Under the pieces are notes generated by a model. The model was not told where the DNA came from. It saw only the letters and a program-made list of their open reading frames with translations, and did not search any database. The translations under genes and the position numbers were made by a program. This document shows positions 1 through 12,400 of a stretch of 64,000 bases of DNA, piece after piece (positions within the stretch are counted from its first letter, which is position 1; the number at the start of each line of letters is the position of its first letter). Where the stretch lies: assembly GCA_010093605.1 (NCBI GenBank), contig MU004184.1:1631897-1695896 (forward strand), written 5' to 3'. The stretch is from Lophium mytilinum. Its lineage: Eukaryota; Ascomycota; Dothideomycetes; Mytilinidiales; Mytilinidiaceae.

Positions 1-2615
1 CTGTGGTGCTGCCGTGCTCCATTCTTGCTGACGAGTCCATTCTGTGCTCCAGCACACCAGCGAGCGACGACTATCTCTGCATCTCAGCGAGGCTGTGCAC
101 GTCAATCGCCATTCTATCTGCGCAAATCCATACTAGAATTCCCTCAATCAATATTTCGGAGTCCGCCATCGCTGATATCCCTTCCTCCCTTTCTTCCATC
201 GATAGCCGGCCACCAACCCAAAGCATCACGAAGCTAGCCCAACTCGCGTATCTAACTTCACCAAAAGCCATTTAGCCTCACAACTCCCATGCACATCTGG
301 CACCACCCACACCGCTTGACAATCCTGGGGATGCGGCGCCTGGCCACGTCGCCCACGTCCTGTCGATCATGAACATGCCCGTTGGACGAAGCTCCACGAG
401 AGGCTCACGGGCTCCCGTGGCGTGCAGCCCACCTTTCCCCTTTCTGACCTGGGACCCCAATTTGGCATCCCCATTTGACGCCTGACAGCTCTGACAGCGG
501 TCTGGAGGTCGATCGAAGCTCCTTACTCGCTGGTTCCTGACGCTCCTCCACCCCGTCTCCCCCAAACCGGCGCCTCAGTCCTCTTCCAGAAAACCCTCCA
601 AAGAAGGGCGCCACCGCCCCGTGCCGCCGCCTCTGCGTTGGCGCGCACGGGGTCCAACACGCCCCGTTTCACGGCATTCGAGTTCGTGGCGGCAACCAGC
701 GACAAGACGGAGCCTCTGAGAAAATCGCATGTTTCTTTGTTGTCAGTGGCTACATATGCCAATTTCCTCTTGCCGCCTCACAGCAACCATCATCCTATGC
801 TTTCCGCTGCTTTCGCGGAAATTTGTCCCAAAAGCGTAACAATACGAGTCCTCCAGTGAAAGGGAGAAAGCATGCCAAACCCAGCACACTCTCAAACAAG
901 CAGGTCTACACCCCGCTGCTGATGATACACAGCCCTACCAGACCCTATTGCAAGCTACTGGATGCACATTCCACATTGCCATGCTACCTAGTCTGGTCCA
1001 TGTGCCATCCCCTTCCGCATCGTCCGTATCGCAGTTGCGGATCAATTGCATTCGGGTAAAATACGAATGCTAAATCCCCGGGACCAGCCTAGCACGAACA
1101 TCACCCGCCCATCCACTAGTTTACCATTCGCCAACTCACCAGTGTCGTTATTCGCCCCAATTCCAGCACATCCTCCTCGCTTGTGAACTCCCCAGTCTCA
1201 CTATTTGCCTCCCCCAAACTCCAACACTCAACCATTGCGCTCGCTTAGAGATCTCCGCTCAGAGTGGCGCACTAGAACTCAAACCCCTCTGCAGTCGCCT
1301 CCCCCATCATTCGGCAAGCCAGAATGCGTGAATCTGCAATGCAGTATGGTCTATCATTTTCTATTTTTACATATTGTCCTAAGTTCCAAATCCTATCCTG
1401 CACATTTCTCCGACTACATCCTATCACCCCAAGCGAAATTTGCCTCTCTACCCTTGCACACAGTAGGGCAAGCACCAAGCACCCAGCTAGCACTTGCTGA
1501 CAAGCCTCATCGGGTCTGGAGTCGGAGACATTCTCAGACATCCCAATCCACAATAAATAGTGGTCCCGCTAAACGTGTCAAGCATTGTGCCAAGTTTCCT
1601 ATCGCTGCTTTTTTGAGGCCACCACGACTCGTGCTGGGGGCGATCCTATCGCCGCAGCGCACCATCCACATCCGAACCCATGTCCGGCCATGAGGAATGC
1701 AGAAACAGGGCAGCGGTGATTGCGGAGAGCAAATACGGTAGGGCGTGTACATATACGGATGTGACCGGCTCACTCTGCCTACATGCATTGCTAATGCTGT
1801 CGTCTCCGTCTCCGTCTCCGTCTTGGTTGAACTCCTAAGCTTCCCTCCCAACGTCCTCCCAAATACGTATAACTAAAATAAGGGGGCTGCCCATGAAAGC
1901 TGTATGCATAACGAATCCAACCAAATGTCACAAATTTCAAAGTCTCAAATATTCGCAATTTCCGTACCAAAATTTCGGGATCGACGTTCTCTTCGTTGTA
2001 CTGTACAACGAAATCGTAACATTACACTTGGTTATATCAATCAAAGGTTATACTGTTTTTGCCGCCGATAATACAGGCTCGTACAGAGCTTCGGAATACA
2101 GTAGACTCGCCCAACCTCTATCTCTTACCAACAAGGGTACTGTTTCTCTAAGAGACCTGCGTCAATTGCAAAATGACTTTGGTAGTCCAATTCAATCTTA
2201 CAATTAATTATTATGTGGTCTACTCCCCTATTTCCGCTACCTGCTCCTACCTTTGCCTAGCCAAGCTGGGTATGTCACCCTCTGCATATCCATCTTCCTC
2301 AGCGCCAACGCAAAAACAAATGCGCACGTGCAGCGCTCTTAGTCTTCAATTTTTGTCCCCCATGTGGTTGCGACCTTCAGCAACTGCGCATAATTATGTT
2401 ATTTCCCTCCTTTTCCGCGACGTGTCTTTGCAGCTATATCATTCATAGCTTCCTTCCAACCTTCTACGCTTAGTCATCGTAGATATCGTCCTCAGCTTAT
2501 TCCCTCCCCCAGCCCTCGTCCTCAGTTGCTCATAAACTTCCAACTTGTCGCTCTTAAACTCCCCCTCTTCCTACGCAAAGAATGACATTACAATACCACA
2601 TAATCGTAAACTGCC
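1..2615. other. Intergenic, no supported gene
   Basis: Short open frames occur on both strands but none has a recognisable domain or splice-linked continuation. A hexamer-like pyrimidine run (CGTCTC units) lies near 1800-1823. Otherwise I see nothing in this stretch. Confidence 0.5.
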
Positions 2616-2660
2616 TTGCACTACCCCGCGCCGGGAGTCCCGCACCATGGATCTAGTACA

Positions 2661-2742
2661 ATGTGGGGGATGATCGTAGGGAGAAGCATAGTTGGGCTGG
2701 CGGTGAGCAGTGCGAGCTTTGTAGTGCCGTTATATGTTCCTA
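2661..2742 (+). pseudogene. Relic of an MFS sugar/inositol transporter
   Basis: This open stretch reads MWGMIVGRSIVGL followed by AVSSASFVVPLYV. It matches the conserved loop and membrane segment of fungal sugar/myo-inositol transporters of the major facilitator superfamily, where a GR-x-hhGhGhG-x-AS-hhh-PLY pattern is typical. Only about 27 residues remain. The frame runs straight into the 9 bp tandem repeat, and no other transporter motif is visible on either side within a few kilobases. I read it as a fragment of a once complete transporter of about 500 residues. Chance resemblance cannot be excluded because the segment is short. Confidence 0.45.
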
Positions 2743-2750
2743 TATTCACT

Positions 2751-3047
2751 CTTATTACTCCTATTACTCCCATTACTCCTATTACTCCCATTCCTCCTCT
2801 TACTCTTATTACTCCTATTACTTCTATTACTCCCATTACTCCCATTACTCCTATTTCTTATACTTCTTACACTTCTTACACTTCTCACACTTTTTACACT
2901 TCTTATACTTCTTACACTTCTTATACTTCTTACACTTTTTACACTTCTTACACTTCTTACACTTCTTATACTTCTTATACTTCTTATACTTCTTACACTT
3001 CTTATACTTCTTATACTTCTCACACTTCTTACACTTCTTACACTTCT
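2751..3047 (+). repeat. Minisatellite, 33 perfect-length 9 bp units
   Basis: This is an uninterrupted array with a strict 9 bp period: 297 bp is exactly 33 units. The first 12 units are of the type CCTATTACT. The remaining 21 are of the type TACACTTCT or TATACTTCT, so two repeat families abut near 2859. Because 9 is a multiple of three, every frame stays open and would encode tripeptide repeats (Ile-Thr-Pro, then Tyr-Thr-Ser). No unit gains or loses a base. Confidence 0.95.
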
Positions 3048-3063
3048 CAGTGAAACTGTCGTA

Positions 3064-4266
3064 GCTTAAGGGCAGCCGTGTGCTTACACCACTACTCTAA
3101 GAGCTGGGGACTAGTAAGGGAATCGGGTATTGGAACTAGGTTCTTATAAAGCACGGTGAAAACGTAGGTGCAGTCCCGTATTGCAAAAGATATCTCTAAG
3201 GATGGATGACGAGTCTAGTCTTGTTAACTGGCTTGGGATAGATTAAGTCCAGGCGGCGAAACGATGGCGAAGCCGAACACGAAGCTGAGCAGGGTAGATA
3301 CGTAGCAGGAACGAATTCTTCAGCCGGCTGCGGTATACAAATCGCCGAAGAAGTAAATTAGTGACATTGAGTTTTAGTGTACTACATATTGCAAAGCTCT
3401 TTTTCCTCTTAAGCTCCGTTGGTACGCAGAGCCAGGTTTCTATGTTGGGCTTGATTTGAAAGTAGAAGTGTAATGCGTTTAGGTGAATCCCCACTGCTAT
3501 AATCTAACTAGTCTGAAGCCGAATATCAAACAAGTCACGGTCTGATGAATGGTTAAGATGTGATAAAAACTATACAGTCTGGCATGTGATATAATTACCG
3601 GTTTCTTCTAAGAATACTCTCCTCACGTATTGCCTGAGCTTCATTTAAAAATAGCGTTGCTTCGTAGACGGCTATATGCTTGCGATGTTCATTTAATCAT
3701 GCAATCCTGAGGCGCTACTTACATAGGTAATTGAATCAGTAAGAAAGAGAAAGGAGGGGTGTAGGATTAAATAAAAGAAGACGACGCAAATTTTTTAGAG
3801 TTGTGAAGCGTCTTTGGCCTAAGAGAAACGAGTTCATAGACTGGAATAGATAGGCCGTCACAGATCCGCCTACGTTTTCCACCGCCACTTGAAGTGCTTT
3901 AAGTCATTTCAGGCCATGTATGTAGTTCTGCCATAAATACACGAGGCATATCGCTCTACCAATGTCGAGTCCCTGAAAACGTACAGACTTTCCTAAACAG
4001 CGACAAAAGAGCATACGCAGATTCTCGTCAAGGCTCCGCGGATGATGATTTCTCTCGAACTGATCATGTATGTTGGCTGCAGAGTAACTGGGAGTGAATG
4101 GGACGGAGGTGCCTTATCGATAGTGGGGTGCCAAGAATTCTAGGATCTTAAAATCGACCGCGCACTATGCCGCCAGAATCGACGTCGACAAAGACAAGAA
4201 CAACCACGTCGCCGCCCTGTCTCCCCTCCTACAGCCCACCAATTTTCCCACGACGCCGCTATCACC
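3064..4266. other. Intergenic, no supported gene
   Basis: This AT-richer spacer lies between the 9 bp repeat and eIF3m. I see no coding signal. The last 100 bases probably hold the eIF3m promoter and 5' leader. Confidence 0.5.
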
Positions 4267-5637
4267 ATGCCGGCGCCGACCACCACTCTACTCATCGAGG
4301 GTACCTTCGAGGAGCTCGTTGACGAACTTGCAACATACATCGACAATTTGAAAAAGGCACACGGCGATGAGGAATCCAACATCCAGGCCGAATGCACCTC
4401 GCTATTAGCAGAGAACAAGAAGGACGATGTGTTGAAGAAGCTGGTGACGGGTAGTGCCACCCTGAACGAGGCCCCGGAGAAGGGTGAGTTCCGCATATTA
4501 TGTTTAATCTAAGTTGGAACAAGCATCTAACAAAACTGTTGCGCAGAATTCATAGCCGCCTACAACCTCCTCGTCCACCTAATACGGCAATCGCCAAATC
4601 TAAACATGTTCCTCCCCCGCGTGTGCCAGAACCTCACCGCTCCAGTCAGGTCCTCGCCAGCCAACGGCGCCGGCCTGGCCCTCTCCATCCTCAGCACTGT
4701 CTTCAACACCCTGCAGCCAGACAATGACAACCGGTATCATGTGTTCCTCGCCATTCTAAACGTTGTTCGACGGAGCACCAACTTCGAAACTCTCCGCCCC
4801 CAACTGAAGCATCTCGACCAGTGGCTAGCGGCTTGGGACATGGATGAAGAAGACCAGCGGAAACTCTACCTCGCTATTGTTGAAGTCGCTACTGTTGCGG
4901 GCGAAGAGGAGCAAGCCTACCAATACCTTGTTCGGGCCCTACGAACCATTCCCTCTGACGAACTGTCGACCCCAGAATCGCAACAACTCTCCCTGCGCGC
5001 GCTCAAATCTGCCCTCACCCACCCGACCCACTTCGACTTCCAGGATCTTACTGCCCTAGATACCATCCAGGCTCTCCGCAACTCCGATCCCATCTACTTC
5101 CAACTCCTCGAGATCTTCACCGCCGACCTCTTGGACGACTTCAACGATTTCAAGGACGAGCATGACGGCTGGATCGAGGAGCAGGAGCTGGATGCTGATG
5201 CGTTGAACCGGAAGATGCGACTCCTAACACTCGCCTCGATTGCCGCAAGCACCGGCCAAACACGCTCTCTCCCCTACGCCCATATCGCCAAGGCACTCCA
5301 GATCCCATCCTCCGACGTCGAAATGTGGGTCATTGACGTGATCCGGGCCGGCCTTGTCGAGGGCAAGCTATCTCAGCTCACGCAGACCTTCCTCATCCAC
5401 CGCAGCACGTACCGAGTCTTTGGCGAGAACCAGTGGCGCGAGGTCGCATCCCGGCTAGACATGTGGCGGAACAGCTTGGTCGGTGTGCTGCAGGTAATCC
5501 AGATGGAGAAGGCGAGTTTCATTCAGATGAAGGATGCAGAGAACAAGGAGATCGAGGCGAAGCTTAATGGTGCGAGCGGTAGGGGAGGCGGGTTCTCGAA
5601 GATGACATCGAGGAGAGAGGAGCCGGAGTTGGAGTAG
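4267..5637 (+). CDS. Translation initiation factor eIF3 subunit m (PCI domain)
   Basis: There are two exons, 4267-4483 and 4547-5637, giving 435 residues. The 63 nt intron starts GTGAGT, has a CTAAC-like branch site and ends GCGCAG. The join restores the frame as APEK-EFIAAYNLL. The protein is all-helical. It ends in a PCI domain (roughly residues 210-375, including SLPYAHIAKALQI and VIDVIRAGLVEGKLSQ) and a charged C-terminal helix. Length and order match fungal eIF3m (CSN7B-like), a non-core subunit of the eIF3 complex that recruits mRNA to the 40S ribosome in the cytoplasm. The first ATG after an in-frame stop was taken as the start. The identification rests on the PCI domain, the overall layout and remembered family sequences. 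Confidence 0.88.
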
Positions 5638-5990
5638 AGGAGTCCTGTTCCCTTTTCTTCCCTTTTTATTTTGGGCGATGGGATGAAGTCAGTAGGTTAA
5701 AAGATCGGGCGCGGGTGGGTCAGGCGGGCTTGGGTTGCATCTCTCGGGTGTGGGATCGATCAAGGGATGGTACGAAGACTCAAGAGGTACGCGTACATGA
5801 CACATGGCTCATGTACCATAAGTCGTGGAAATGAAATCCATCCAAAGTCTCTGTTTTCTTGCAGACCCTCCAAGAGTGCTCGAGTCTCGCAGGTCCCTGC
5901 GAAGGTTGATCCATGATCAAGGCACGTCTAGCTGTTGGGACATAACAATGACCTACAGCAAGCAAGGCTGGTAGCAATGAGGTTCGACTA
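5638..5990. other. 3' flank of eIF3m
   Basis: The segment after the stop contains a pyrimidine-rich tract at 5645-5670 that suits a 3'UTR. No gene is seen. Confidence 0.4.
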
Positions 5991-6790
5991 TGTATACAAT
6001 GTCTTCTTTGGTCAACGTTCGGACGCTTTGACGGAGTCCAGCCCAAGCGGAGCAAGAAGAAGGTATAGTAGAGGACCTCCACTTATTAGAACCAAGTCTA
6101 GTTGCAAGTTGTCACATAATCAACCACGCAAGAGGAATTACTAGACGCGGAGAGGTACACCGAGTGCCCGCTTTCTAACCTAGAAGCAACGAGCCCTGAA
6201 TCAGGTCTCCAGAAAAAGGATTAAAAGAAGCCGCTGAAGCGCATCTATTTATTAAATTAGAACTCCAGTTACAAGTTATCACATATTCAACCGCGCAAGA
6301 GCTTTTTTAGTAGACGGGGAGGGGTACGCCTCGTGCCTATCTTGGTACCCCTTTTTCAACCTAGAAGTATACGGGCCCTAAATCAGGTTTCTAGAAAAAG
6401 GATTAAGAGAAGCCGCTAAGGTGCTTCTAATTATTAGGTTAGAACTCCAGTTACAAGTTATCACATATTTAACCGCGCAAGAGCTTTTTAAGAAGACGCG
6501 GAGGGCTACCCCTCGTGCCTATCTTGGTCACTCTTTTCTAACCTAGAAGCAACGGGCCTAAATCAGGCCATCGACAAAAGGCTCAGGAAAAGCTACTAGA
6601 GCACCTCCACTCATCAGAATTAAAGTCTAGTTACAACCTTTCACATAATCAACTGCGCAAGAGCTTTTTAGATATACGCGGAGGGATGCGCCTCATGCCT
6701 ACCTTAGTAACCACATTCTTAATCTGCAAGTAACGGGCTGAGATTTTGTTGGATTATGAAATTCATCTATAGCAATCGTGGCTGGTAGCA
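5991..6790. repeat. Diverged ~180 bp tandem satellite, about 4 copies
   Basis: The landmark GTTACAAGTT (or a one-to-three-base variant) occurs at 6101, 6268, 6450 and 6630, so the spacing is about 167-182 bp. Each unit carries the same order of blocks: a GTTACAAGTT box, a TCACATA-TCAACC-GCGCAAGAG box, an ACGCGGAGGGG-like box, a TAACCTAGAAG-AACGGGCC box and an AAAAGGATTAA-GAAGC box. A related flank (GGCTGGTAGCAA) appears at both edges, near 5966 and 6781, which suggests partial end copies. No unit has a long open frame. Confidence 0.85.
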
Positions 6791-7028
6791 AATAAGATGG
6801 ATGCTGATGCAGATGAAATTCACTTTCCGCCAATTGATCAGGCTATACCAACTGCAAACGAACAAACTTTCGAGGAATCGCAATTTTCATTTAATGTAGT
6901 AACTCGCTGCACACCTCCAAAACTCCTCGAAGGCCTCCAAGAAGGAGTGGCACTGGAAAGAAGACACAACGAATAACGCTATTCCTGCCGCTTCGGAGGT
7001 AAAGCAACAAACAAACTCAGCAGACATC

Positions 7029-7954
7029 TCATGCCTTAGGCCTCGTGCCTTTTGCAAAGAAGACAGTCCGCTCCATCTTCTTCCCTCCAAACTCCATATA
7101 CACCTTCTCCTCCATCACACTAATCTCAAACCCCACCAAGCCCGCCTCCTCAAAGAACGCACGAACCCCCGCCTCATCAAACGAAAAGACCTTGATCGCA
7201 GCACGCATGTCGCTCGGCAGATCCGCAGGCTCGTGGGAATGGTGCCCTTGATGGTGCGAGTGGTCATGATGATGGTGGCCGTGACTATGCTCGCCATGTC
7301 CTTCCACGGTGCCGTGGAAGACGTCCGTGTCCGGCCCCTGGAGGAAGTCGCTGATGACGAGCACGCCGCCGGGCTTTAGTCGCTCGGTGAGGCGCTTGGT
7401 GCAGAGGACGACGTCGTCGAAGTGGTGGTACCCGGCGCTGACGACCGCGAGATCGAAGTTGAAGAATTCGGGCCCTGAGAGCGCTTCGGGGGGCTCTGGG
7501 GCGAATAAGTCGCCTACGACGGCGGAGATCTGGGAGTTTGGGAGGCTGGATGATTTGGCCTGCTCATTGTATGCGGCGACCATGTTCGGAGAGATGTCGA
7601 TGCCGACTGTGGTAGTTACGTAAGGGCCTAGTGCCTAAGGAGGTCAGTAGGTGGACAGGAAATGTGTGCGTGACATATCGAGCTTACTCGGGAGACCATG
7701 CCGGTTCCACATGCATAGTCAAGAAGTCGGACGGTCTTGTCAGAGTTGGTGGCGTCTTCGTCGAGGAAGTCTACTCCAATCCAGTCACGACGAGATCGGA
7801 AAGCCTCAATCAGCTGTGGGCCCAACTTCTTAGCCCAGGGCGAGCCATCGTACATGTCGGTCAAGTTGCTGTTAATGAGTGAGCTTGTGTCGACATCAGA
7901 AAATGGAAGGTATCTTTACTCGAAAAACTTTCGATTCGCTTCTGCTAGGGCCAT
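7029..7954 (-). CDS. Class I SAM-dependent methyltransferase with His-rich loop
   Basis: There are three exons on the minus strand, 7954-7920, 7868-7688 and 7634-7029, giving 273 residues. The first intron begins GTAAAG and ends TTAACAG. The second begins GTAAGC and ends CCTTAG. Joining gives an N-terminus MALAEANRKFFD-NLTDMYDG, typical of this family. The Rossmann motifs are LLDYACGTGMVS (motif I), VGIDISPNM (motif II), FDLAVVSAGYHHFDD (motif IV) and LKPGGVLVISDF (post motif). Between the core and the last strands is a loop at about residues 185-206 in which 13 of 22 residues are histidine. The substrate is unknown, and small-molecule methylation in the cytosol is the default guess. The gene ends 309 bp before TYW3 begins on its far side, and both are on the same strand. 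Confidence 0.85.
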
Positions 7955-8263
7955 TTTGATTCAGTCGAGGATTAGAAAAGTGAAAGATGATATGGAGGCT
8001 TTGCGTTGGAATCTTGATGGTTTTTTCTAGGTTGCGCTGGAACAACGGTATCTTTATACAAAGCGCAAAGCGCCTCCTCGCGTAGCGTTTAGTGTGCTGG
8101 TAGTGGAAGTCGCCGACCATCCATGCTCGGAGACATTTCACAGAACGTTCCTATTGGTCCAGAGAAGTTGCAAAGTTCTTCTTCGAGAGTGATATCAATA
8201 GACAAACCGGAAGCTTTTATGAACCTTCAGGCAGACGTTTCGCGGGACCATTGGACTACGGCA

Positions 8264-9246
8264 TCAGTCGAACATGCCGCCAAGATCAGCGTCCGACTCA
8301 TGATTACCGTCCGTATTCTCTGCATTATGGAGGCTTTGCTGTCGAATAAGACCTTCTTGCCTCTTCCGTTGCCGTCTAACCTCAGGATCTTCGTATCCCT
8401 TTTTCACATGCTGCGGTTTGGCAGAGCCATTCGCCGAAGCATGACTATATTGGCTGTGAAGAGCATCGCGGAACCTGAGGATGCGGTCACTGTTAATTTG
8501 AAACCTCTCATTGGCCAGCCCTACCATCATCCGGAGATAGTCTTCATCGATAAAGGCAACGTTACAGCCACTGGGGTCTTGATAACCTATTATGGAATCG
8601 AAAGAGAACCCAGCAGAGCGAATGGCGACCATGGGATTTGTTTCTCCCTGCACGGAATTGAAACCCATAGCACCACTTTCTCGGAATGCAGCAGTGTTTG
8701 CAGCAGATAGAACGCGTTGAGCATGCTCAAACGAAGCCGTCAATAAGTGCAAGATCTGTTGGAGTGTTAGGAAGTTGGTAAAACGTTGCATCAGAGAGAG
8801 TCGAGCGTTACCATAGGCTCAAACTTTAGATGAATGTATCGTCGCCCTTGCTCGTGATACTGGACATCCGAGCTTCCTAAAGACTGCAATCCAAATTCGC
8901 TGAAAAAGGAATGTTTAGAAGGACGTTTCGAGAAGTCGATTGGATCATGAGACACGAAAAGCCAAGTACCACCCCCTCCTTTGCCCCCAGGTGTGGCACG
9001 GGAGGGGTCATTGTCGTCAAGAGTCTCTAGTGTTGGAACGTTCTTCTTTCTACCTTCCAGGAAGACGCTAATTCTACCAGCGCAGCTACTTGTTGTCACT
9101 AAGCCATCCAAGGCGTTGATCTCATCGATGAGAGTTCGGATGCCTTCATCGATAGAGCCTTTAGGAGATAGGTCGTTGTAGTCGTCTACAGGTACAGCAA
9201 GCTGCTGGAGTATGGTTGCCTTTTTGGCTTCAAATAGAGACGGCAT
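8264..9246 (-). CDS. TYW3: tRNA wybutosine-synthesizing protein 3 (TYW3)
   Basis: There are two exons, 9246-8812 and 8755-8264, giving 308 residues. The 56 nt intron starts GTAACG and ends CCAACAG, and the join restores KFEPM-ILHLLTASF. TYW3 is the S-adenosylmethionine-dependent methyltransferase that makes the third step of wybutosine at position 37 of tRNA-Phe. Diagnostic features are the SSCAGR motif at residues 53-58, the GTWLFVSHD block, the HLKFEP block and the AAFRESGAM-GF segment. The C-terminal tail is charged and low in complexity. The start codon lies 179 bp from the divergent DUF2461 gene, so the two probably share a bidirectional promoter. Confidence 0.9.
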
Positions 9247-9425
9247 TGTTTACGGCAGGATGGTGTTGAGGTTTTTGTCGTGGGGTTCGAGCGGCAGATC
9301 CCCAAAGTGCGGGTCATTGCGCACGGACTCCCTCCAAATTCAACTCCACATTCCGACCACTTTTGTAGCTTCACACAACAATATCAGGATCCAATTTGGA
9401 TACATCGGACCTTTTGAATAGAGCT
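9247..9425. promoter_or_regulatory. Divergent promoter region, TYW3 / DUF2461
   Basis: The 179 bp between two divergent start codons must hold both core promoters. No specific motif is assigned. Confidence 0.6.
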
Positions 9426-12400
9426 ATGCCTCGACGCTCAGCAAAGCAAGTAAAGGCTTCGGCCTCCCGCAGCTCCTCCAAACGACCTGCATCCCCGAAG
9501 GCAACACCCATCCGGCAGTCCAAGCGTGCCAAAGCTACCCCTGCCAAAAGCTCATACTTCGAGCACGACTCCGAGGACGATGTTGACGATGCAGTCTCGG
9601 AGTTTGCAGAAGATGCCGACGGCGGAAAAGAGTCGGTCTACGACGAAGACGAAGCTAAAACAAGCCCATCGCCCTCTGCCGAATCTGATATTGAAGCGGA
9701 AGACAGCAATGACGAGGACGAAACGCCACGCAAGAAGGGTCAGAAAGCCCAGCCAAAGAAGGGAGTCTCAATGCCAATCCGAGGTGGCACCAAAGACAAG
9801 GACCTCTGGAAGACGGGTGCCAAACTGCCACCCGGATCCCAAGTAATCATCAAGAAGCCTAAAGCTCGTGACGCCGGGGACACGCCGTACACCGATGAGA
9901 GCATTCACCCCAATACTATGCTGTTTCTGAAGGACCTTGCTGCAAACAACGATCGGGCTTGGTTGAAAAGTAAGCTAATTCCTACACTTGAAGTAGAGGT
10001 GTTGCAAGAGCTGGCTTGATATGCAAGAGGCTTCACGGTCTTTCAAGTTACCTGCAGCTAAACGGGTCTTCTAGTGCATGATCCGGACTATCGAGCTTCT
10101 CTTCAAGATTTCACGACTTTCTTGGATTGTCTTACGCAAAAAGTCATCGAAGTCGACGAGACAATCCCTGAGTTGCCTGTGAAAGATATTGTCAGTTTCG
10201 AGATAGCATGAACATGGGCCACTGGATTTGTCTCTGACGCTGCTGTAGATATTCCGTATCTACCGCGATATTAGGTTCAGTTCGGACCCTACCCCCTACA
10301 AGGTGAGAGCCCGTCTCAGTTTGCTTTCGTTAGCATACTCAAGGATGTGTGCGGCGCAGCTGGCGACCGTCATGGGGGAGGCACAACGTTCTTCTGGTGG
10401 AGCCACGACATGTTGGCTTGCAAGTGCAGCTCCAGATTGTTACACACTCCTTAGGGGCCCCTTCGAGCATCTCACTGGCCATCGCCCAGGCTATGGCGAT
10501 GTGACATATCAGCTCTTGCATATGAGCGTCTGCTAACGGTCTCTAGACTCATTTCTCGGCTGCATGGTTAGCTTCCGGCCTATCTTTCATGCATGCAAGT
10601 ATTGATATTTGAGTAGGTCACGCACTGGCCGAAAAGGACCATATGCAGCGTATTACGTGCAGATCAAGCCTGGTGGAAACTTTGTCGGTGAGTCTTCGTA
10701 TCTCATTATTTAGCTGCATTGGCACAAGAGCATCTCGGGGGCACTGCATCTACGCGAGCTCTTTGAGAGTATGCATGACATGGCGACAACAATCCTCAGG
10801 AGTCCTGCTGTGGAACCACAAACAACGTAGGATGCCGTCTACGGCACTCCTTACCCGTGTGCTTCAGCACTCCATGCAGCCCGCATGATTGCTCACTGAG
10901 GCTCCTGGCGTGAAGCACAACCTTGACGAGGTTGCTTGGGCATGGGACTTGACTTGTTGCACAACCAATTGCGTGCACGCAAGTCTACATCACGTACAAC
11001 CAGAGGCGGGGAGAACATGGCTGCTTCTTGGACTACGTCTACAGAAGTGCAGCAAGTGCATGCTGCATGCAGCATCGCTCAGGCCCACGGGAAACCCATG
11101 AGATTCGACCTCTTGTACTCCCACACAAGCCGCAACTTGGTCAACAGGGGCTCGAGAACCGCAATTTCAGCTCCGTTCAACTTCCAAGCCTCATTCGCCA
11201 ATGCGGCTCTAGAATCTGGCTGGATGATGCCTAGGCTGTGTTGTCCATCGAGTGACGCTGTCTGGACTGTTGACGCCTCAGTGTCGGCCACCGCAAGCAT
11301 TGCTCAACGGCCGCCAGTATATATAGTCTCCTCCATATCGCGCTTTCTCGGAAGGTTCGGTCAAGAGGTCATTGCTTGTGGGGCGCTTTTTGTGCAGTAA
11401 GCGTCGATTGTGAAAGGGCGGTGGGTCCTGGTGCCAGGTGGACCGCCTAACGATCGCGACGAAAGTCTAGGGAGGAGGATGTGGGCTAGCACGCACGACG
11501 CTGAAATCTGCGAGCTTCAGTCAACTGCAAGCTTGTATAGGCTGTCGGATTGAGGTAGTATGATGAGGTGGTTGATGACGGCGTCTGGAGACTGGAGTGC
11601 GCTGCAACGGTCAGCCGAGGGGTCAACAGCAGACTCGCACCCAACAGGAGCCAACTGGATCCAATACGCTGCTGCAGTTGGACCATGAGGAGGATATATA
11701 GTCGTCGCATGCCTTTTCCAGGAGAAACAGCAGCCCTCAGGTTGTTTTTCTCTGTTGGATCGAGGTGTCTGTCGCCGAAGCAATCTGACCACAGCCTAAC
11801 AGTTCGACCTCAGTAGCTTGGACAGCAGACTGACGCTGCACTGATGCCCTGAGATGTCTCTTTGCCATTCAGCGTGTCTTTGTGTATTCTTCTGGCAGGC
11901 TAACGCGTGTTTGAAGGTGGAGGACTGTGGTGCCCAGCAGCTGAACCGCTCGGTCTCCTGCGACGCGACATCGACAGGAAGCCGCACAACATCAAGCGTG
12001 TGCTCACTGATGCTGGAATCCGACGAGCATTCCTCGGAGGGGTTGCCGACAGCGAGAAGAAGGCTGTGACTGCGTTCTGTAGTCAGTCCGAGAATGCGTC
12101 GAACGCGCTCAAGACGAAACCCAAGGTCAGTTACTTCAGTTCGTCTCACTTCATCAAGCAAGCACTAGGTCGCATCACCTGCCAGGGGCTGGAGCCCTTA
12201 TGAAGCCTGTTTAGCAAGCAGACACTGGTGAGTCTACTGCTGTTGAGGTTGCCGTTGGGTTGTATACACGCGTCCCGAGTGCAGCCAGTGCACGACAGTC
12301 GATAGTACGGTCATTCAGAGGAGAAAGCAACAGAGATTTCGAACTGTCTCGTCCATACAGACATGGAAAGACGATGCAATTGATGGCTTGAACGGAGGTC

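Noticed and set aside
9396-9425. Upstream TTG start for the DUF2461 protein
   Set aside because: A normal ATG at 9426 begins the basic N-terminus, and the extension has no support.
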